Assembly: GCF_900114495.1 (NCBI RefSeq)
Contig: NZ_FOZI01000002.1
Location: 1,116,001 to 1,180,000 of the forward strand
Direction: 5' to 3'
Length of the DNA stretch: 64,000 nt
From: Dyella sp. OK004
Lineage (GTDB): Bacteria; Pseudomonadota; Gammaproteobacteria; Xanthomonadales; Rhodanobacteraceae
The position numbers were made by a program, and so were the translations under genes. Below, piece by piece: positions 8,314-17,858 of the stretch. Each line of letters starts with the position of its first letter. Within the stretch, counting starts at the first letter, position 1. The notes under the pieces were generated by a model. That model saw nothing but the letters and a program-made list of their open reading frames with translations, had not been told where the DNA came from and did no database searches.

Positions 8314-9492
8314 GTGTCCGTCATCCGCATGAGCGATCTTGATCTGCGCGGCAAGCGCGTGTTGATCCGCGAAGACCTGAACGTGCCGATCGAGAACGGC
8401 CGAATCACCTCCACCCAGCGCCTCGATGCCGCCCTGCCCACCATCAAGGCCGCTCGCGACGCCGGCGCCAGGGTCACGGTGCTGTCGCACCTGGGCCGCC
8501 CGAAGGAGGGCCAGTTCGATGCCGAGGCTTCGCTGGCGCCGGTAGCTCAGTGGCTCGGCGACAAGCTGGGCAAGCCGGTGCGGCTGATCGCCGACTACCT
8601 CGATGGCGTCGACGTCGCCGAGGGTGAGGTGGTGGTGCTGGAGAACTGCCGCATGAATATCGGCGAGGGCAAGGATGACGAGGCCCTGTCGAAGAAGTAC
8701 GCCGCGCTGTGCGACATCTTCGTGATGGACGCCTTCGGCACTGCGCACCGCGCACAGGCGTCGACCCATGGCGTGATCAAGTTCGCCCCGATCGCCGCTG
8801 CCGGCCCGCTGCTCTCGGCCGAGCTCGACGCACTGGGCAAGGCGCTGGAGCATCCCGCGCATCCGTTGCTGGCGATCGTGGCCGGCTCCAAGGTGTCGAC
8901 CAAGCTGACCCTGCTGGAAAACCTGATCGGCAAGGTGGATCAGCTGATTGTGGGCGGCGGCATCGCCAACACCTTTATCGCCGCGGCCGGCCACTCGGTC
9001 GGCAATTCGTTGTACGAGCCGGACCTGCTCGACGCCGCCAAGAAAGTGATCGCCGACGCCAAGCGCCGCGGCGCCGAGGTGCCGATGCCGATCGACGTCG
9101 TGGTGGCCCCGGAGTTCTCCGCGCACGCGCCTGCCACGGTGAAGCCGGTAGACCAGGTCAAGGACGGCGAGATGATTCTCGACATCGGCCCTGCGACCGC
9201 GACGCTTTACGCCGAGCTGATCGCCAAGGCCGGCACCGTCGTGTGGAACGGCCCGGTCGGCGTGTTCGAGTTCGATGCCTTCGGCAAGGGCACAGAAACC
9301 CTGGCCCGCGCCGTCGCCGCATCCAGCGCGTTCTCCATCGCCGGCGGTGGCGACACGCTGGCGGCCGTGGAGAAATACGGCATCGAGAAAGACGTCTCCT
9401 ACATTTCCACCGGCGGCGGTGCCTTTCTTGAGTTCCTCGAGGGCAAGGAGCTGCCAGCTGTCACCGCGCTCAAAGCCCGCGCGGCGAAGTGA
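8314..9492 (+). CDS. pgk: Phosphoglycerate kinase
   Basis: A 392-aa glycolytic kinase that interconverts 1,3-bisphosphoglycerate and 3-phosphoglycerate with ADP/ATP. Family motifs are visible in order: [13 protein letters not shown] (signature), [46 protein letters not shown], the nucleotide-binding [13 protein letters not shown] and the terminal [14 protein letters not shown]. The length is normal. The GTG start at 8314 has a CAGGAG site. The stop overlaps the GTG of the downstream HAD phosphatase by four bases, so the two are likely co-transcribed. It is part of a loose central-carbon cluster with tkt, fba, pyk and gap. Confidence 0.97.
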   Translation: MSVIRMSDLDLRGKRVLIREDLNVPIENGRITSTQRLDAALPTIKAARDAGARVTVLSHLGRPKEGQFDAEASLAPVAQWLGDKLGKPVRLIADYLDGVDVAEGEVVVLENCRMNIGEGKDDEALSKKYAALCDIFVMDAFGTAHRAQASTHGVIKFAPIAAAGPLLSAELDALGKALEHPAHPLLAIVAGSKVSTKLTLLENLIGKVDQLIVGGGIANTFIAAAGHSVGNSLYEPDLLDAAKKVIADAKRRGAEVPMPIDVVVAPEFSAHAPATVKPVDQVKDGEMILDIGPATATLYAELIAKAGTVVWNGPVGVFEFDAFGKGTETLARAVAASSAFSIAGGGDTLAAVEKYGIEKDVSYISTGGGAFLEFLEGKELPAVTALKARAAK

Positions 9493-10136
9493 GTCGGGTG
9501 TCGATGCTCTGTCTGTTTGATCTCGACGGCACCCTGATCGACTCCGAGGAAGGCATCGTCGCCTGCGTGCGACATGCCTTTGCACAACTGGGCGTACCTG
9601 CACCGGCCGAACTGCGTCACTGGATCGGCCCGCCGCTGCGCCACAGCTTCGCTCCCCTGCTGGATCACGATCCCGTACGCGTCGAGGCGGCGGTGGAGCA
9701 CTACCACCAGCGCTTCCACGCCATCGGCTGGCGCGAACACACGGTGTACCCGGGCATCGAGGCCATGATTAACCGACTTCACGAGGCCGGTCACGAGCTG
9801 GCGGTGGTGACCAGCAAGCCGCATCGGCATGCAGCACCCATTATCGACGAGCTTCCGTTCGGCTCGGCTTTCACCCGCTTGTACGGCCCCGACCCGAGCA
9901 GCCCGCACAGCGAGAAGGCATCGATGATTGCCGCCGCGCTGGCCGACTTCGGCACGGTCCCCGAGAGCGCCGTGATGATTGGCGACCGGCATTTCGATAT
10001 CGATGGCGCGGTGGCCAACCGTGTGCGCGGTTTCGGTGTGTTATGGGGATTCGGCAGTCGCGAGGAACTGGAGCAGGCCGGTGCGCATGCGCTGGCGAGC
10101 GATCCCGAGCATTTGGGTGACTTGCTGTTGGCTTAG
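9489..10136 (+). CDS. HAD-family hydrolase, phosphoglycolate phosphatase-like
   Basis: A 215-aa haloacid-dehalogenase-superfamily phosphatase. Motif I is [13 protein letters not shown], motif II the VVTSKP Thr-Ser region, and motif [14 protein letters not shown] with the Mg-binding acidic residues. A helical cap lies between motifs I and II (about residues 20-85). Phosphoglycolate is the usual substrate of close relatives and would be a repair function next to glycolysis, but the substrate cannot be read from sequence. The GTG start overlaps the pgk stop (GTGA). An ATG five codons downstream is an alternative start. Confidence 0.82.
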   Translation: MSRVSMLCLFDLDGTLIDSEEGIVACVRHAFAQLGVPAPAELRHWIGPPLRHSFAPLLDHDPVRVEAAVEHYHQRFHAIGWREHTVYPGIEAMINRLHEAGHELAVVTSKPHRHAAPIIDELPFGSAFTRLYGPDPSSPHSEKASMIAAALADFGTVPESAVMIGDRHFDIDGAVANRVRGFGVLWGFGSREELEQAGAHALASDPEHLGDLLLA

Positions 10137-10149
10137 CGGGTTGGCGTAG

Positions 10150-10180
10150 CGCGGATTGCACACAGGGTGCGCTCCTACAA
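10150..10180. repeat. Short intergenic palindromic (REP-like) element
   Basis: The sequence contains GCACacaggGTGC followed by GCTCCTACAA. Its 14-base core CACAGGGTGCGCTC recurs exactly at 22504-22517. Both copies sit just beside a terminator. Confidence 0.6.
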
Positions 10181-10214
10181 CAAAAAACGCCGCGATTACT
10201 CGCGGCGTTTTTTT
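10181..10214. terminator. Bidirectional terminator between HAD gene and tkt
   Basis: An A run, then the stem CGCCGCG / CGCGGCG with loop ATTACT, then a seven-T run. It serves both convergent genes. Confidence 0.9.
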
Positions 10215-10232
10215 GTTTCGAAACTGCAGCAA

Positions 10233-12242
10233 TTAGCGAATCGTGCGCTTTACGGCATCCACCACGTGGGCCACGGTGAAACCGAAGTGCTCGAACAGCT
10301 GCGGCGCCGGCGCGGAAGCACCGAAGGTGGTCATGCCGACCACTTCGCCGTCCAGGCCGACGTATTTGCTCCAGAAGTCAGCCGTGGCTGCTTCCACCGC
10401 CACACGTGCACGGCACCAGCCCGGCAGCACGCCTTCGCGATATTCCAGCGGCTGCGCATCGAACACCTCGGTGCACGGCATCGACACCACGCGCACTGGC
10501 ACATTCTGCTGCGCCAGCGTGCGGGCCGCCTCCATCGCGAGCTCCACTTCGGAGCCAGTGGCGATCAGGATGGCCTTGAACTTGGTGTCCTGCGGATCGG
10601 ACAGCACGTAAGCGCCGCGCGCGATGTCGGCAACCTGCTGCTCAGTGCGGTGCTGATGCCTGAGGTTCTGGCGCGAGAACACCAGACAGGCCGGCGCACC
10701 CTTGCGCTCGATAGCAAGCTTCCACGACATCGCCGATTCCACCGCGTCACATGGACGCCACACCTGGTTGTTCGGGATGTAACGCAGGCTGGCGAGGTGC
10801 TCCACCGGCTGATGGGTCGGGCCGTCTTCGCCCAGGCCAATCGAGTCGTGGGTGTAAACGTGGATCACATGCGCCGGAATCAGCGCGCTCATGCGCACTG
10901 CGTTGCGGGCGTAATCGGAAAACACCAGGAAGGTGGCGTCGTACGGAATGAAGCCGCCATGCAGCGCCACGCCATTGGCGATCGCACTCATGCCGAACTC
11001 GCGCACGCCGTAGTAGACGTAGTTGCCCTTGCCATCGGCGCTGTTGCCGTTGGCGGCGTCTAGGCTGCCCTTCCACTTGGTGAGGTTGGAGCCAGCAAGG
11101 TCGGCCGAACCACCGATCAGTTCCGGCAGCAGCGGGCCAAACGCATCAAGCGTCATCTGCGAGGCCTTGCGGGTGGCGACATCCGGGCCTTCCGCCTGCA
11201 GCTTCGCCACATAGGCCTGCGACTTGGCGGCCCAATCGGCGGGCAGCTCACCGGCGAGACGGCGCTTGAACTCAGCCGCCAGCTCCGGATTCGCGGCCGC
11301 GTAAGCGGCGAAAACGGCATTCCAATCCTGCTCGCGCTTGACGCCAGCGGCCTTGTGATCCCAGCCCGCATAGATCTCGGCCGGAATCTCGAACGGCGCG
11401 TAACGCCAGTCCAGCTCGTCGCGGGCAGCGGCGATCTCGTCCTTGCCCAGCGGCGCGCCGTGGCTCTCCTCCTTGCCCTGCTTGTGAGGCGCACCAAAGC
11501 CGATGATGGTCTTGGCGCAGATCAGCGTGGGCTTGGCGGACTGCGCAGTCGCTTGCGCAATGGCCTTTTTGATGGCCTCGGCATCGTGGCCGTCCACGCC
11601 ACGAATCACGTTCCAGCCATAGGCTTCGAAACGTTCCGGGGTGTTGTCGGTGAACCAGCCATGCACCTCGCCGTCGATCGAAATGCCGTTGTCGTCGTAA
11701 ATCGCGACCAGCTTGCCGAGGCCCCAGGTGCCGGCCAGCGAAGCGACTTCATGCGAGATGCCTTCCATCAGGCAGCCGTCGCCCAGGAACACATACGTGT
11801 TGTGGTCGACGATCGTGTGGCCCGGACGGTTGAAGTGGGCGGCAAGTACCTTCTCGGCCAGCGCGAAACCGACCGCATTGGCGAGACCCTGGCCCAGCGG
11901 ACCAGTGGTGGTTTCCACGCCAGGGGTTTCGCTGGCTTCCGGATGACCGGCGGTCTTGGAGTGCAGCTGGCGGAAGCGCTTCAGCTGGTCCATCGGCAGG
12001 TCGTAGCCGGTCAGATGCAGCAAAGCGTACTGCAGCATCGAACCGTGGCCATTCGACAGCACAAAACGGTCGCGGTTGAACCACTTCGGGTTCGCCGGGT
12101 TGTGGCGGAGAAAATCGTTCCACAGCACTTCGGCGATATCGGCCATGCCCATGGGCATGCCGGGATGGCCGGACTTGGCCGCCTCAACGGCGTCCATGGC
12201 AAGGGCGCGGACGGCGTTGGCAAGGACGCGGCGGGTGGTCAT
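10233..12242 (-). CDS. tkt: Transketolase
   Basis: A 669-aa thiamine-diphosphate enzyme that transfers two-carbon units in the pentose phosphate pathway. The N-terminal TPP-binding domain shows [48 protein letters not shown] and [18 protein letters not shown]. The pyrimidine domain shows [22 protein letters not shown] and [22 protein letters not shown]-terminal domain follows with [13 protein letters not shown] and SMPCTEVFD. Length and motif order are normal for bacterial Tkt. It is monocistronic on the minus strand, convergent with pgk-HAD. Confidence 0.97.
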   Translation of the reverse strand: MTTRRVLANAVRALAMDAVEAAKSGHPGMPMGMADIAEVLWNDFLRHNPANPKWFNRDRFVLSNGHGSMLQYALLHLTGYDLPMDQLKRFRQLHSKTAGHPEASETPGVETTTGPLGQGLANAVGFALAEKVLAAHFNRPGHTIVDHNTYVFLGDGCLMEGISHEVASLAGTWGLGKLVAIYDDNGISIDGEVHGWFTDNTPERFEAYGWNVIRGVDGHDAEAIKKAIAQATAQSAKPTLICAKTIIGFGAPHKQGKEESHGAPLGKDEIAAARDELDWRYAPFEIPAEIYAGWDHKAAGVKREQDWNAVFAAYAAANPELAAEFKRRLAGELPADWAAKSQAYVAKLQAEGPDVATRKASQMTLDAFGPLLPELIGGSADLAGSNLTKWKGSLDAANGNSADGKGNYVYYGVREFGMSAIANGVALHGGFIPYDATFLVFSDYARNAVRMSALIPAHVIHVYTHDSIGLGEDGPTHQPVEHLASLRYIPNNQVWRPCDAVESAMSWKLAIERKGAPACLVFSRQNLRHQHRTEQQVADIARGAYVLSDPQDTKFKAILIATGSEVELAMEAARTLAQQNVPVRVVSMPCTEVFDAQPLEYREGVLPGWCRARVAVEAATADFWSKYVGLDGEVVGMTTFGASAPAPQLFEHFGFTVAHVVDAVKRTIR

Positions 12243-12321
12243 CAGGGGGTTCTCCGGGGCGGGCGGCGGCGAAAAACGGGCATTGTCGCCGATCTACCAC
12301 GCGCTGTCGCCCGAAGAAACG

Positions 12322-12361
12322 AACTTAACTCGGCCTTAATACTTCACCCCCGAGTACTGAA
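12322..12361 (+). promoter_or_regulatory. Conserved upstream module of the first outer-membrane barrel gene
   Basis: Two CTTAA(C/T) direct repeats with starts 11 bases apart (12324, 12335) are followed by AGTACTGAA at 12353. The same arrangement with the same spacing lies upstream of the second barrel gene. The start codon lies 128 bases after the AGTACTGAA box here and 129 in the second copy. Confidence 0.55.
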
Positions 12362-12480
12362 ACCCTTCAGGCCTGCATCGTTCTAATTCCCGTATGGCTG
12401 GGATGGCCATACCGACCGCGATGCCTCTCTCCCCTTCCCTTGGCACGCGGTTCGCCCCCAAATCAAAGAGGAGTATTCCC

Positions 12481-13212
12481 GTGAAGAAGTCTCTACTTGC
12501 CCTAGCTTTGTCCGCCACCGCCTTGGTGGCATTGCCCGCTTTCGCCCAGGACGGCTCGGCCGCTCCGGCCAGCGGCAACTATCTGCCCAGCCAGCCGGTG
12601 GGCAGCGGTAACTGGTTTGTCGATCTCAACGTCGGCCGCACCAACGGTAACGGCAACAGCGGTTTTGGCAGCAACGGCGGCAGCTTCAACTTTCTGCACG
12701 GCGAAAAAGGCCGTCGCACCGGTTACGGCCTGACTGGCGGTTACCGCTGGAAGGTCGGCCAGGATCTGGGTCTGGGTGTGGAAATGGGTTACACCGACCT
12801 GGGCAACTTCCGCGTCAAGAACGCCTTCAATTCGCAGGATGTGAACCAGCGCACCACCACCAATGCCCTGCGCGGCTGGCTGGTCGGCGTGAATGGCCGC
12901 ATCAATCTGATGCCGCAGTGGTACCTCGGCGCGCGTGGCGGTTACTTCCACGGCAATGACAACCACAACAACTACAACAACAGCCTGGGCCAGAATCTGG
13001 GCCTGAGCAGCGGCGGCAACTCAGGCCGCGGCGGCTGGTATGCCGGCATCGGCACCGGCTGGGACATCAACGAGCACTTCGGCGTCGGTGTGCATTACGA
13101 CTACTTCAAGGTCAGCACCGGCAAGATCAAGGACAACGCCACCGGCGTTGAAACCAGCGATCTGAAGCGCTCCACCGGCATCGTGTCGCTGAGCGGCGAG
13201 TACCGTTTCTGA
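12481..13212 (+). CDS. Outer-membrane beta-barrel protein (OmpA-like/PF13505 type), copy 1
   Basis: A 243-aa protein with a signal peptide (KKSLLALALSATALVALPAFA, cleaved before QDGS) and an eight-stranded-barrel pattern: alternating aromatic strands such as GNWFVDLNVGRT, GYGLTGGYRWKVG, LGLGVEMGYTDLG and WYLGARGGYFHG. It ends in GIVSLSGEYRF, with the C-terminal Phe used by the Bam machinery. The GTG at 12481 is chosen because GAGGAG lies upstream and the signal peptide starts there; the open frame begins 87 bases earlier. Its Gly/Asn-rich loop (NDNHNNYNNSLG) should face outward. A paralogue follows directly. Confidence 0.85.
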   Translation: MKKSLLALALSATALVALPAFAQDGSAAPASGNYLPSQPVGSGNWFVDLNVGRTNGNGNSGFGSNGGSFNFLHGEKGRRTGYGLTGGYRWKVGQDLGLGVEMGYTDLGNFRVKNAFNSQDVNQRTTTNALRGWLVGVNGRINLMPQWYLGARGGYFHGNDNHNNYNNSLGQNLGLSSGGNSGRGGWYAGIGTGWDINEHFGVGVHYDYFKVSTGKIKDNATGVETSDLKRSTGIVSLSGEYRF

Positions 13213-13241
13213 TCCTTCAGCGGTAGCTAGCCATGCCATGG

Positions 13242-13270
13242 AAACGGGCGCCCAGGCGCCCGTTTTCTTT
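13242..13270 (+). terminator. Terminator after first barrel gene
   Basis: The stem AACGGGCGCC / GGCGCCCGTT with a short CA loop is followed by TTCTTTT. Confidence 0.85.
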
Positions 13271-13292
13271 TGGAATCATAAACCTGCCATAA

Positions 13293-13332
13293 AACTTAAT
13301 ACCAACTTAATTCTGTACTAATCAGTATTGAA
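13293..13332 (+). promoter_or_regulatory. Conserved upstream module of the second outer-membrane barrel gene
   Basis: CTTAAT repeats at 13295 and 13306 (11 bases apart) and AGTATTGAA at 13324 reproduce the spacing seen upstream of the first barrel gene: 31 bases from AACTTAA to AGTAYTGAA in both. Confidence 0.55.
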
Positions 13333-13452
13333 TCTTCTTGTGTGGCCCCTATCTAACGTTTTGTGCAGCCCATAGCCCCATTGGCGCACGCGGCGTCGAG
13401 CCCTTTCCCCAACGGCCGGCGACCGACCCAAGTCAAAAACAGGAGACTCTCC

Positions 13453-14046
13453 ATGAAGAAGACACTACTCGCCCTCGCTTTCGCTACTGCCGGCCTGATG
13501 GCTGTCCCTGCCGCCTTCGCGCAGAACGCCCCCAGCGACAACGGCGGCTTTTTCATCAATGGCAACGTCGGTCGCACCTCGATCAACAAGGGTCCGTACG
13601 ACGACCATGACACCGGCTACGCCCTCAACGGCGGCTATCGCTGGTCGCTGGCGCCGAACTTCGCGCTGGGTGCCGAGGTGGGCTACAACGATCTGGGCAA
13701 CATCCATCCGAAGAACCTCTTCAACAGCAACCCGGTGGTCGATCGCGGCAAGAGCCAGCTGCACGGCTGGACCGCCGGCGCCAACGCTCGCTTCAACATC
13801 GACCAGAACTGGTACATCAGCGGTCGCGGCGGCGTGTACAGCTGGAAGGGTCACGGCTTGAGCAATGACGTCAACCCGGTCCGCAAGAGCCTGGACGACA
13901 CCAGCTGGTACGCCGGCGCGGGCTTCGGCTACAACTTCAGCAACAACGTCAGCGTCGGTCTGAACTACGACTACTTTGACGCCAAGAAGGACAAGGTGGA
14001 TCTGAGCACCGACATGGTGTCGGTCAGCGCGGAATACCGCTTCTGA
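13453..14046 (+). CDS. Outer-membrane beta-barrel protein, copy 2
   Basis: A 197-aa paralogue of the preceding gene. The signal peptide is KKTLLALAFATAGLMAVPAA, cleaved near AFA-QNAP. Barrel strands include GGFFINGNVGRT, GYALNGGYRWSLAPNFALGA, EVGYNDLGNIHPKN, WYISGRGGVYSW and the C-terminal SVSAEYRF ending in Phe. The start at 13453 has AGGAG 7 bases upstream; the longer frame from 13363 has no such site. It is shorter than copy 1, mainly through smaller loops. Both copies share the strand order and the Y(D/N)DLGN(I/F) segment, so they arose by tandem duplication that included the promoter region. Function unknown. Confidence 0.85.
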   Translation: MKKTLLALAFATAGLMAVPAAFAQNAPSDNGGFFINGNVGRTSINKGPYDDHDTGYALNGGYRWSLAPNFALGAEVGYNDLGNIHPKNLFNSNPVVDRGKSQLHGWTAGANARFNIDQNWYISGRGGVYSWKGHGLSNDVNPVRKSLDDTSWYAGAGFGYNFSNNVSVGLNYDYFDAKKDKVDLSTDMVSVSAEYRF

Positions 14047-14101
14047 GTAAGGCAAGTCGCTCGCGCTTGTGAACCCGCAAGCAGTCGAGTGTAGGAGCGA
14101 G

Positions 14102-14127
14102 AGGGCGCCGCAAGGCGCCCTCTTTTT
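14102..14127 (+). terminator. Terminator after second barrel gene
   Basis: The stem AGGGCGCC / GGCGCCCT with loop GCAA is followed by CTTTTT. It is preceded by GTAGGAGCG, an element shared with other intergenic repeats here. Confidence 0.85.
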
Positions 14128-14135
14128 GATTCGGT

Positions 14136-14171
14136 CAAAAGAAAAAGGCGCCGTTATGGCGCCTTTTTCTT
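14136..14171. terminator. Terminator downstream of fba
   Basis: The run AAAAGAAAAAGGCGCC-GTTAT-GGCGCCTTTTTCTT is symmetric. It gives a T run on the minus strand after the aldolase gene and also on the plus strand. Confidence 0.85.
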
Positions 14172-14196
14172 GCAACGATCGAGTGAAGCGGCCGGA

Positions 14197-15201
14197 TCAG
14201 CCGTTCCACTGACCCAGCGCAGCCAGGCCATTGTCCTTGGCGCGCGCGGCAACGGTCTTCTGGGCGTCCGAGTAGTTCGCCTTCATATCCTTGGCCCACA
14301 GCTTCAGCGCGGCCTGCTGCATGGCGCGGCCGTAGGAGAACGACAGCGGCCACGGATGCGGGCCCATGCGGTTCATGGCGTTGAGGTGGGCTGTGGACTG
14401 CTCGTCGGTCTGGCCACCGGAGAGGAACACGATGCCCGGCAGGGTCGCCGGCACGGTGGTCTTCAGCACGCGCACGGTGGCGTCGGCGACTTCCTCGACC
14501 TCGGCCTGCTCTTCAGCATCCTTGCCCGGAATGACCATGCTGACCTTCAGGATGGTGCCTTCCAGCATCACGTTCTGCTCGTACAGCGCATTGAACAGGC
14601 TACGCAGCACAGCCTCGTGCACTTCGTAGCTGACTTCGATGCTGTGGTCACCGTCCATGATCACTTCCGGCTCGACCATCGGCACCAGGCCGGCTTCCTG
14701 GCACAGCGCGGCGTAACGGGCCAGCGCGTGGCAATTGGCCTCGATGGCGGTGGAGCTCGGGTTGTCTTCGCTGATGTTGATCACTGCGCGCCACTTGGCG
14801 AACTGTGCGCCGAGCTTGGCGTATTCCTGCAGGCGCTCACGCAGGCCGTCCAGGCCCTCGGTGACCACGTCGCCCGGGAAGCCGGCGAGCGGCTGCGGAC
14901 CCTTGTCGACCTTGATGCCCGGGATGATGCCGAGCTTCTTCATCAGCTGGGTGAAGGGCACGCCGTCCTTGGTGGACTGGCGGATGGTTTCGTCATAGAG
15001 GATGGCACCGGAGATGTGATCGTTGAGGCCCGGCGTGGTGAGCAGCAGCTCACGGTAGGCGCGGCGGTTCTCTTCGGTGTTTTCGATGCCGACGGCCTCG
15101 AAACGCTTCTTGATGGTGTTGGTCGACTCGTCGATGGCAATGATGCCCTTGCCAGGTGCGACCATCGCCAGGGCGATGCTTTCGAGATCTTCGATGCTCA
15201 T
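14197..15201 (-). CDS. fba: Fructose-bisphosphate aldolase, class I
   Basis: A 334-aa class I (Schiff-base, metal-independent) aldolase that cleaves fructose-1,6-bisphosphate to triose phosphates. It is recognised by GKGIIAIDESTNTIKKRFEAVG near the N-terminus (split here: GKGIIAIDEST, IKKRFEAVG), NENRRAYRELLLTTPGL-type sequence, VPMVEPEVIMDGDH, the Schiff-base region EGTILKVSMVIPG (lysine) and LSGGQTDEQSTAHLNAMN. The start at 15201 (MSIEDLES) has a GGAG site; the longer open frame to 15282 lacks one. Class I aldolases are less common in bacteria than class II but usual in this order. It lies close to pyk and tkt. Confidence 0.93.
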   Translation of the reverse strand: MSIEDLESIALAMVAPGKGIIAIDESTNTIKKRFEAVGIENTEENRRAYRELLLTTPGLNDHISGAILYDETIRQSTKDGVPFTQLMKKLGIIPGIKVDKGPQPLAGFPGDVVTEGLDGLRERLQEYAKLGAQFAKWRAVINISEDNPSSTAIEANCHALARYAALCQEAGLVPMVEPEVIMDGDHSIEVSYEVHEAVLRSLFNALYEQNVMLEGTILKVSMVIPGKDAEEQAEVEEVADATVRVLKTTVPATLPGIVFLSGGQTDEQSTAHLNAMNRMGPHPWPLSFSYGRAMQQAALKLWAKDMKANYSDAQKTVAARAKDNGLAALGQWNG

Positions 15202-15352
15202 GACGACTCCGTAAAACTGAGGGGGCGGCGGCTGCCGCGCGCTATGTGGAAGCCTCCCCGTTGCCGGGTCTGGCAGGTTCAAAGAGCGCGATTATAGCCG
15301 GGACGGCGGCGGGGTTGTCCCGCCGCCCGGTCCGGCCCCCTCGGGAGACGAT

Positions 15353-15802
15353 TCAGCCCTGGCTATAGCCCGGCAGCTGGCAGGCGGCGATCAGCTTGGC
15401 TTTTTCCGCCGCATCCGCCGGCATATTGAAGGGCACCACGTAGTAGGTCGCGACCGGTTCCTTGTTCTTGTTGGTCAGCGACTGGCCGTACTGGAAACGG
15501 CTGACGATGCCCTGGGCAACCGGACCGAGGTCGCTTTGGGGAGCCACTTTGCGCACCGCGACATCCTGGGTCTTCCCGTCGCTGCCGATCATGTAGCTGA
15601 CCGCCACACACCCCGGCTTGTCCAGGTTGTTGCCGCTATTGGGAATGTCCGCGTCGACCTTGGTGTTGAGCAGGATCCAATAGGATGACAGGTGTTCCGG
15701 CCCCACCATGCGCGCCTGCGACTGCGCCAGTACGGGCATGGCTACCGCCGTGACCAGCGCCAGGCAAAGACCTTGAATCACGGGACGAAGAAACAGGTTC
15801 AT
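15353..15802 (-). CDS. Secreted TonB C-terminal-domain-like protein
   Basis: A 149-aa protein with a signal peptide (FLRPVIQGLCLALVTAVAMP, cleaved near VLA-QSQA). It has one domain resembling the TonB C-terminal fold: GCVAVSYMIGSDGKTQDVAV, then GPVAQGIVSRFQYG and the YYVVPFNMP strand. It lacks the N-terminal membrane anchor and Pro-rich linker of true TonB, so it is probably a stand-alone periplasmic protein and not an energy transducer. The ATG at 15802 is chosen for its AAAGGAG site. It sits between pyk and fba on the same strand, with gaps of 119 bases (after pyk) and 151 bases (before fba). Confidence 0.65.
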   Translation of the reverse strand: MNLFLRPVIQGLCLALVTAVAMPVLAQSQARMVGPEHLSSYWILLNTKVDADIPNSGNNLDKPGCVAVSYMIGSDGKTQDVAVRKVAPQSDLGPVAQGIVSRFQYGQSLTNKNKEPVATYYVVPFNMPADAAEKAKLIAACQLPGYSQG

Positions 15803-15921
15803 GGGCAAACTCCTTTGCGGGCAGGTGGGGACGCGATGGCAGTTTATCCCTGAGACGCACCAGCGGCGCATCGCGGCATGCCGGCATAACGAGGCTCGTC
15901 AGCCGGCGTTGCGGTCACCGA

Positions 15922-17400
15922 TCACAGGTCCTGCAAGCTCTCCACCACGCCGTCCGCGCCCACCGAGAGCAGCTTCAACGTGTTGGTGCCGCCGCCACGG
16001 CCGATGTGGTCGCCATGGGTCATTACCACCCGGTCACCTTCGCTCAACTTACCTTGGCTAAACAGCAGACGGACCGCCTCGCGAGCCGATGCCGCCGGGG
16101 TCAGGTCTTTGGCGTGGGTGAACTCCACCGGCAGCACATCGCGCAACATCAACATGCGGCGGCGCGCATCGGAGAACGGCGACAGCGCATAAATCGGCAC
16201 TGCACTCCGATAGCGCGACAACCACTGCGCCGTGGCGCCGGATTCAGTCAACGCGATAATGGCCCGCACACCGAGCTGGCTCGCCAGCAACATCGCAGCA
16301 AGGGCGATAGCCTGGTCTGTACGGTCCAGCCGATGACCGGCCGTCGCCAGATCTTCCTTCGGCTCGAACTGCCGCTCGGCGCCCAGGCAGATGCGGCGCA
16401 ACGCCGCCACCGCTTTGTCCGGATGCGCACCGGCCGCCGACTCCTCCGACAACATCACCGCATCCGTGCCGTCGATCACCGCATTGGCGACATCGAGCAC
16501 TTCCGCACGGGTCGGGATCGGCGAACGCACCATCGACTGCAGCATCTGCGTCGCGGTGATCACCGCGCGGTTGCGCTGCACCGACTCGCGGATGATTTTT
16601 TTCTGCAGGCCCGGCAGCTCGGCATCGCCGATCTCCACGCCCAGATCGCCGCGCGCCACCATCACCACGTCGGAGGCATCGATGATCTCCCCCAGCACCG
16701 GAATCGCGTCGGCGCGCTCGATCTTGGCGACCAGCGCCGCATTACCGCCGGCTTCATGCAGCAGGCGGCGCGCCTGATCCATATCGGCCGCGGAGCGCAC
16801 GAACGACACCGCCAGAAAGTCGGCCCCAATCTCTGCCGCCAGCTTGATATCCGCCTTGTCCTTGTCCGACAGCGCCGAGACCGAGAGACCGCCGCCCTGG
16901 CGATTGAGACCCTTGCGATCCGATAGCTTGCCGGCAACCAGCACACGGCAACGCACTTCCGCTCCCACCACGCTTTCCACGGTGAGCGCGACCAGACCAT
17001 CGTCCAGCAGCAGCACATCACCTGCGGCCACATCCTTCGGCAGGTCGTGATAGCTCACACCGACACGGGTGGCGTCACCCAAGGGTGCGTTCGGGCTGCA
17101 ATCGAGCACAAAACTGTCGCCGACGCGAAGCTCCACCGGTCCGTTGGCGAATTTCTCCACACGGATCTTTGGCCCCTGCAGATCAGCGAGCACGCCGACT
17201 TCGCAACCGGCTTTTTCGGCGGCGATGCGCACGGCGGCGGCACGGGCGCGATGGTCGTCCGGCTGTCCATGCGACAGGTTGAGGCGAACCACATTCACGC
17301 CTTCGGCGATGATTTTCTCGAGCATGCCCGGCACATCGGTGGCGGGGCCGAGGGTGGCAACAATCTTGGTGCGGCGCAGCGGATTTTCAGTAGTCATCAT
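15922..17400 (-). CDS. pyk: Pyruvate kinase
   Basis: A 492-aa glycolytic enzyme that converts phosphoenolpyruvate and ADP to pyruvate and ATP. Visible motifs are RRTKIVATLGPA, VVRLNLSHGQPDDH, ADLQGPKIRVEKF, LSDKDKADIKLAAEIGADF, the active-site MVARGDLGVEIG, ITATQMLQSM and VMLSEESAAGAHP. The C-terminal regulatory domain starts near residue 355, with ALTESGATAQWLSRYRS and VVMTHGDHIGRGGGTNTLKL. Start at either of two consecutive ATGs (17400/17397); no strong ribosome site separates them. A candidate operator lies about 110 bases upstream. Confidence 0.95.
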   Translation of the reverse strand: MMTTENPLRRTKIVATLGPATDVPGMLEKIIAEGVNVVRLNLSHGQPDDHRARAAAVRIAAEKAGCEVGVLADLQGPKIRVEKFANGPVELRVGDSFVLDCSPNAPLGDATRVGVSYHDLPKDVAAGDVLLLDDGLVALTVESVVGAEVRCRVLVAGKLSDRKGLNRQGGGLSVSALSDKDKADIKLAAEIGADFLAVSFVRSAADMDQARRLLHEAGGNAALVAKIERADAIPVLGEIIDASDVVMVARGDLGVEIGDAELPGLQKKIIRESVQRNRAVITATQMLQSMVRSPIPTRAEVLDVANAVIDGTDAVMLSEESAAGAHPDKAVAALRRICLGAERQFEPKEDLATAGHRLDRTDQAIALAAMLLASQLGVRAIIALTESGATAQWLSRYRSAVPIYALSPFSDARRRMLMLRDVLPVEFTHAKDLTPAASAREAVRLLFSQGKLSEGDRVVMTHGDHIGRGGGTNTLKLLSVGADGVVESLQDL

Positions 17401-17858
17401 TCGAGGCTAGCAGAACTATCCGGTTGCGCCAGAGGGGTTTCCGCATGCTTTTTTTCGTCCCCGTGCGGCCCGCCTCCGACCCATGTCGATACGTCTACCA
17501 CTTCAGCAAACTGGTATTACCAGTCGACAATGGCATTAGCACCGGACGGGAAGACTGGTATGGCGTATGGACATCGAAATGGCCAAATGCGAACGCCGTT
17601 CCCATGCCCTCAAAAGACCCTCGACAAAGATGTCGACAGGAGCCGTGCATAGACTCTCAAAGCCATCGCGAAGGGCCGCAAATAACCCAACAAAAGAATT
17701 TTGCATTGCACCAAATTCCGCCGCGAAACGCCCACTCCCCAGATCGCCCACCACGCATCATGCGAAGAATCAGCACCACAGCGACGGATTGAGCTGCCCC
17801 GCCAACCCCATGGATACTGCCCGGCAAACGGAACGCCCCGTCCAAGGAAGGAAACCGC
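17401..17858. other. Intergenic region, 458 bases, between divergent pyk and S9 peptidase genes
   Basis: It should hold the promoters of both genes. A perfect palindrome at 17510-17524 is the only clear signal. Base composition is less GC-rich than the flanking genes. No convincing small gene was seen. Confidence 0.6.
17510..17524. promoter_or_regulatory. Candidate GntR-type operator upstream of pyk
   Basis: ACTGGTATTACCAGT is a perfect 6+3+6 inverted repeat. Its TGGTNNNACCA core is the form bound by many FadR/FCD-subfamily GntR regulators. It lies 110 bases upstream of pyk and 335 upstream of the peptidase gene. The regulator is unknown. Confidence 0.45.

Noticed and set aside
8275-9603. 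442-codon open frame antisense to pgk
   Set aside because: A mirror of GC-rich codon use; no domain features, no ribosome site, and pgk is certain.
17401-17858. Small gene in the frame 17567-17992
   Set aside because: It runs into the peptidase coding region in another frame and lacks a ribosome site.
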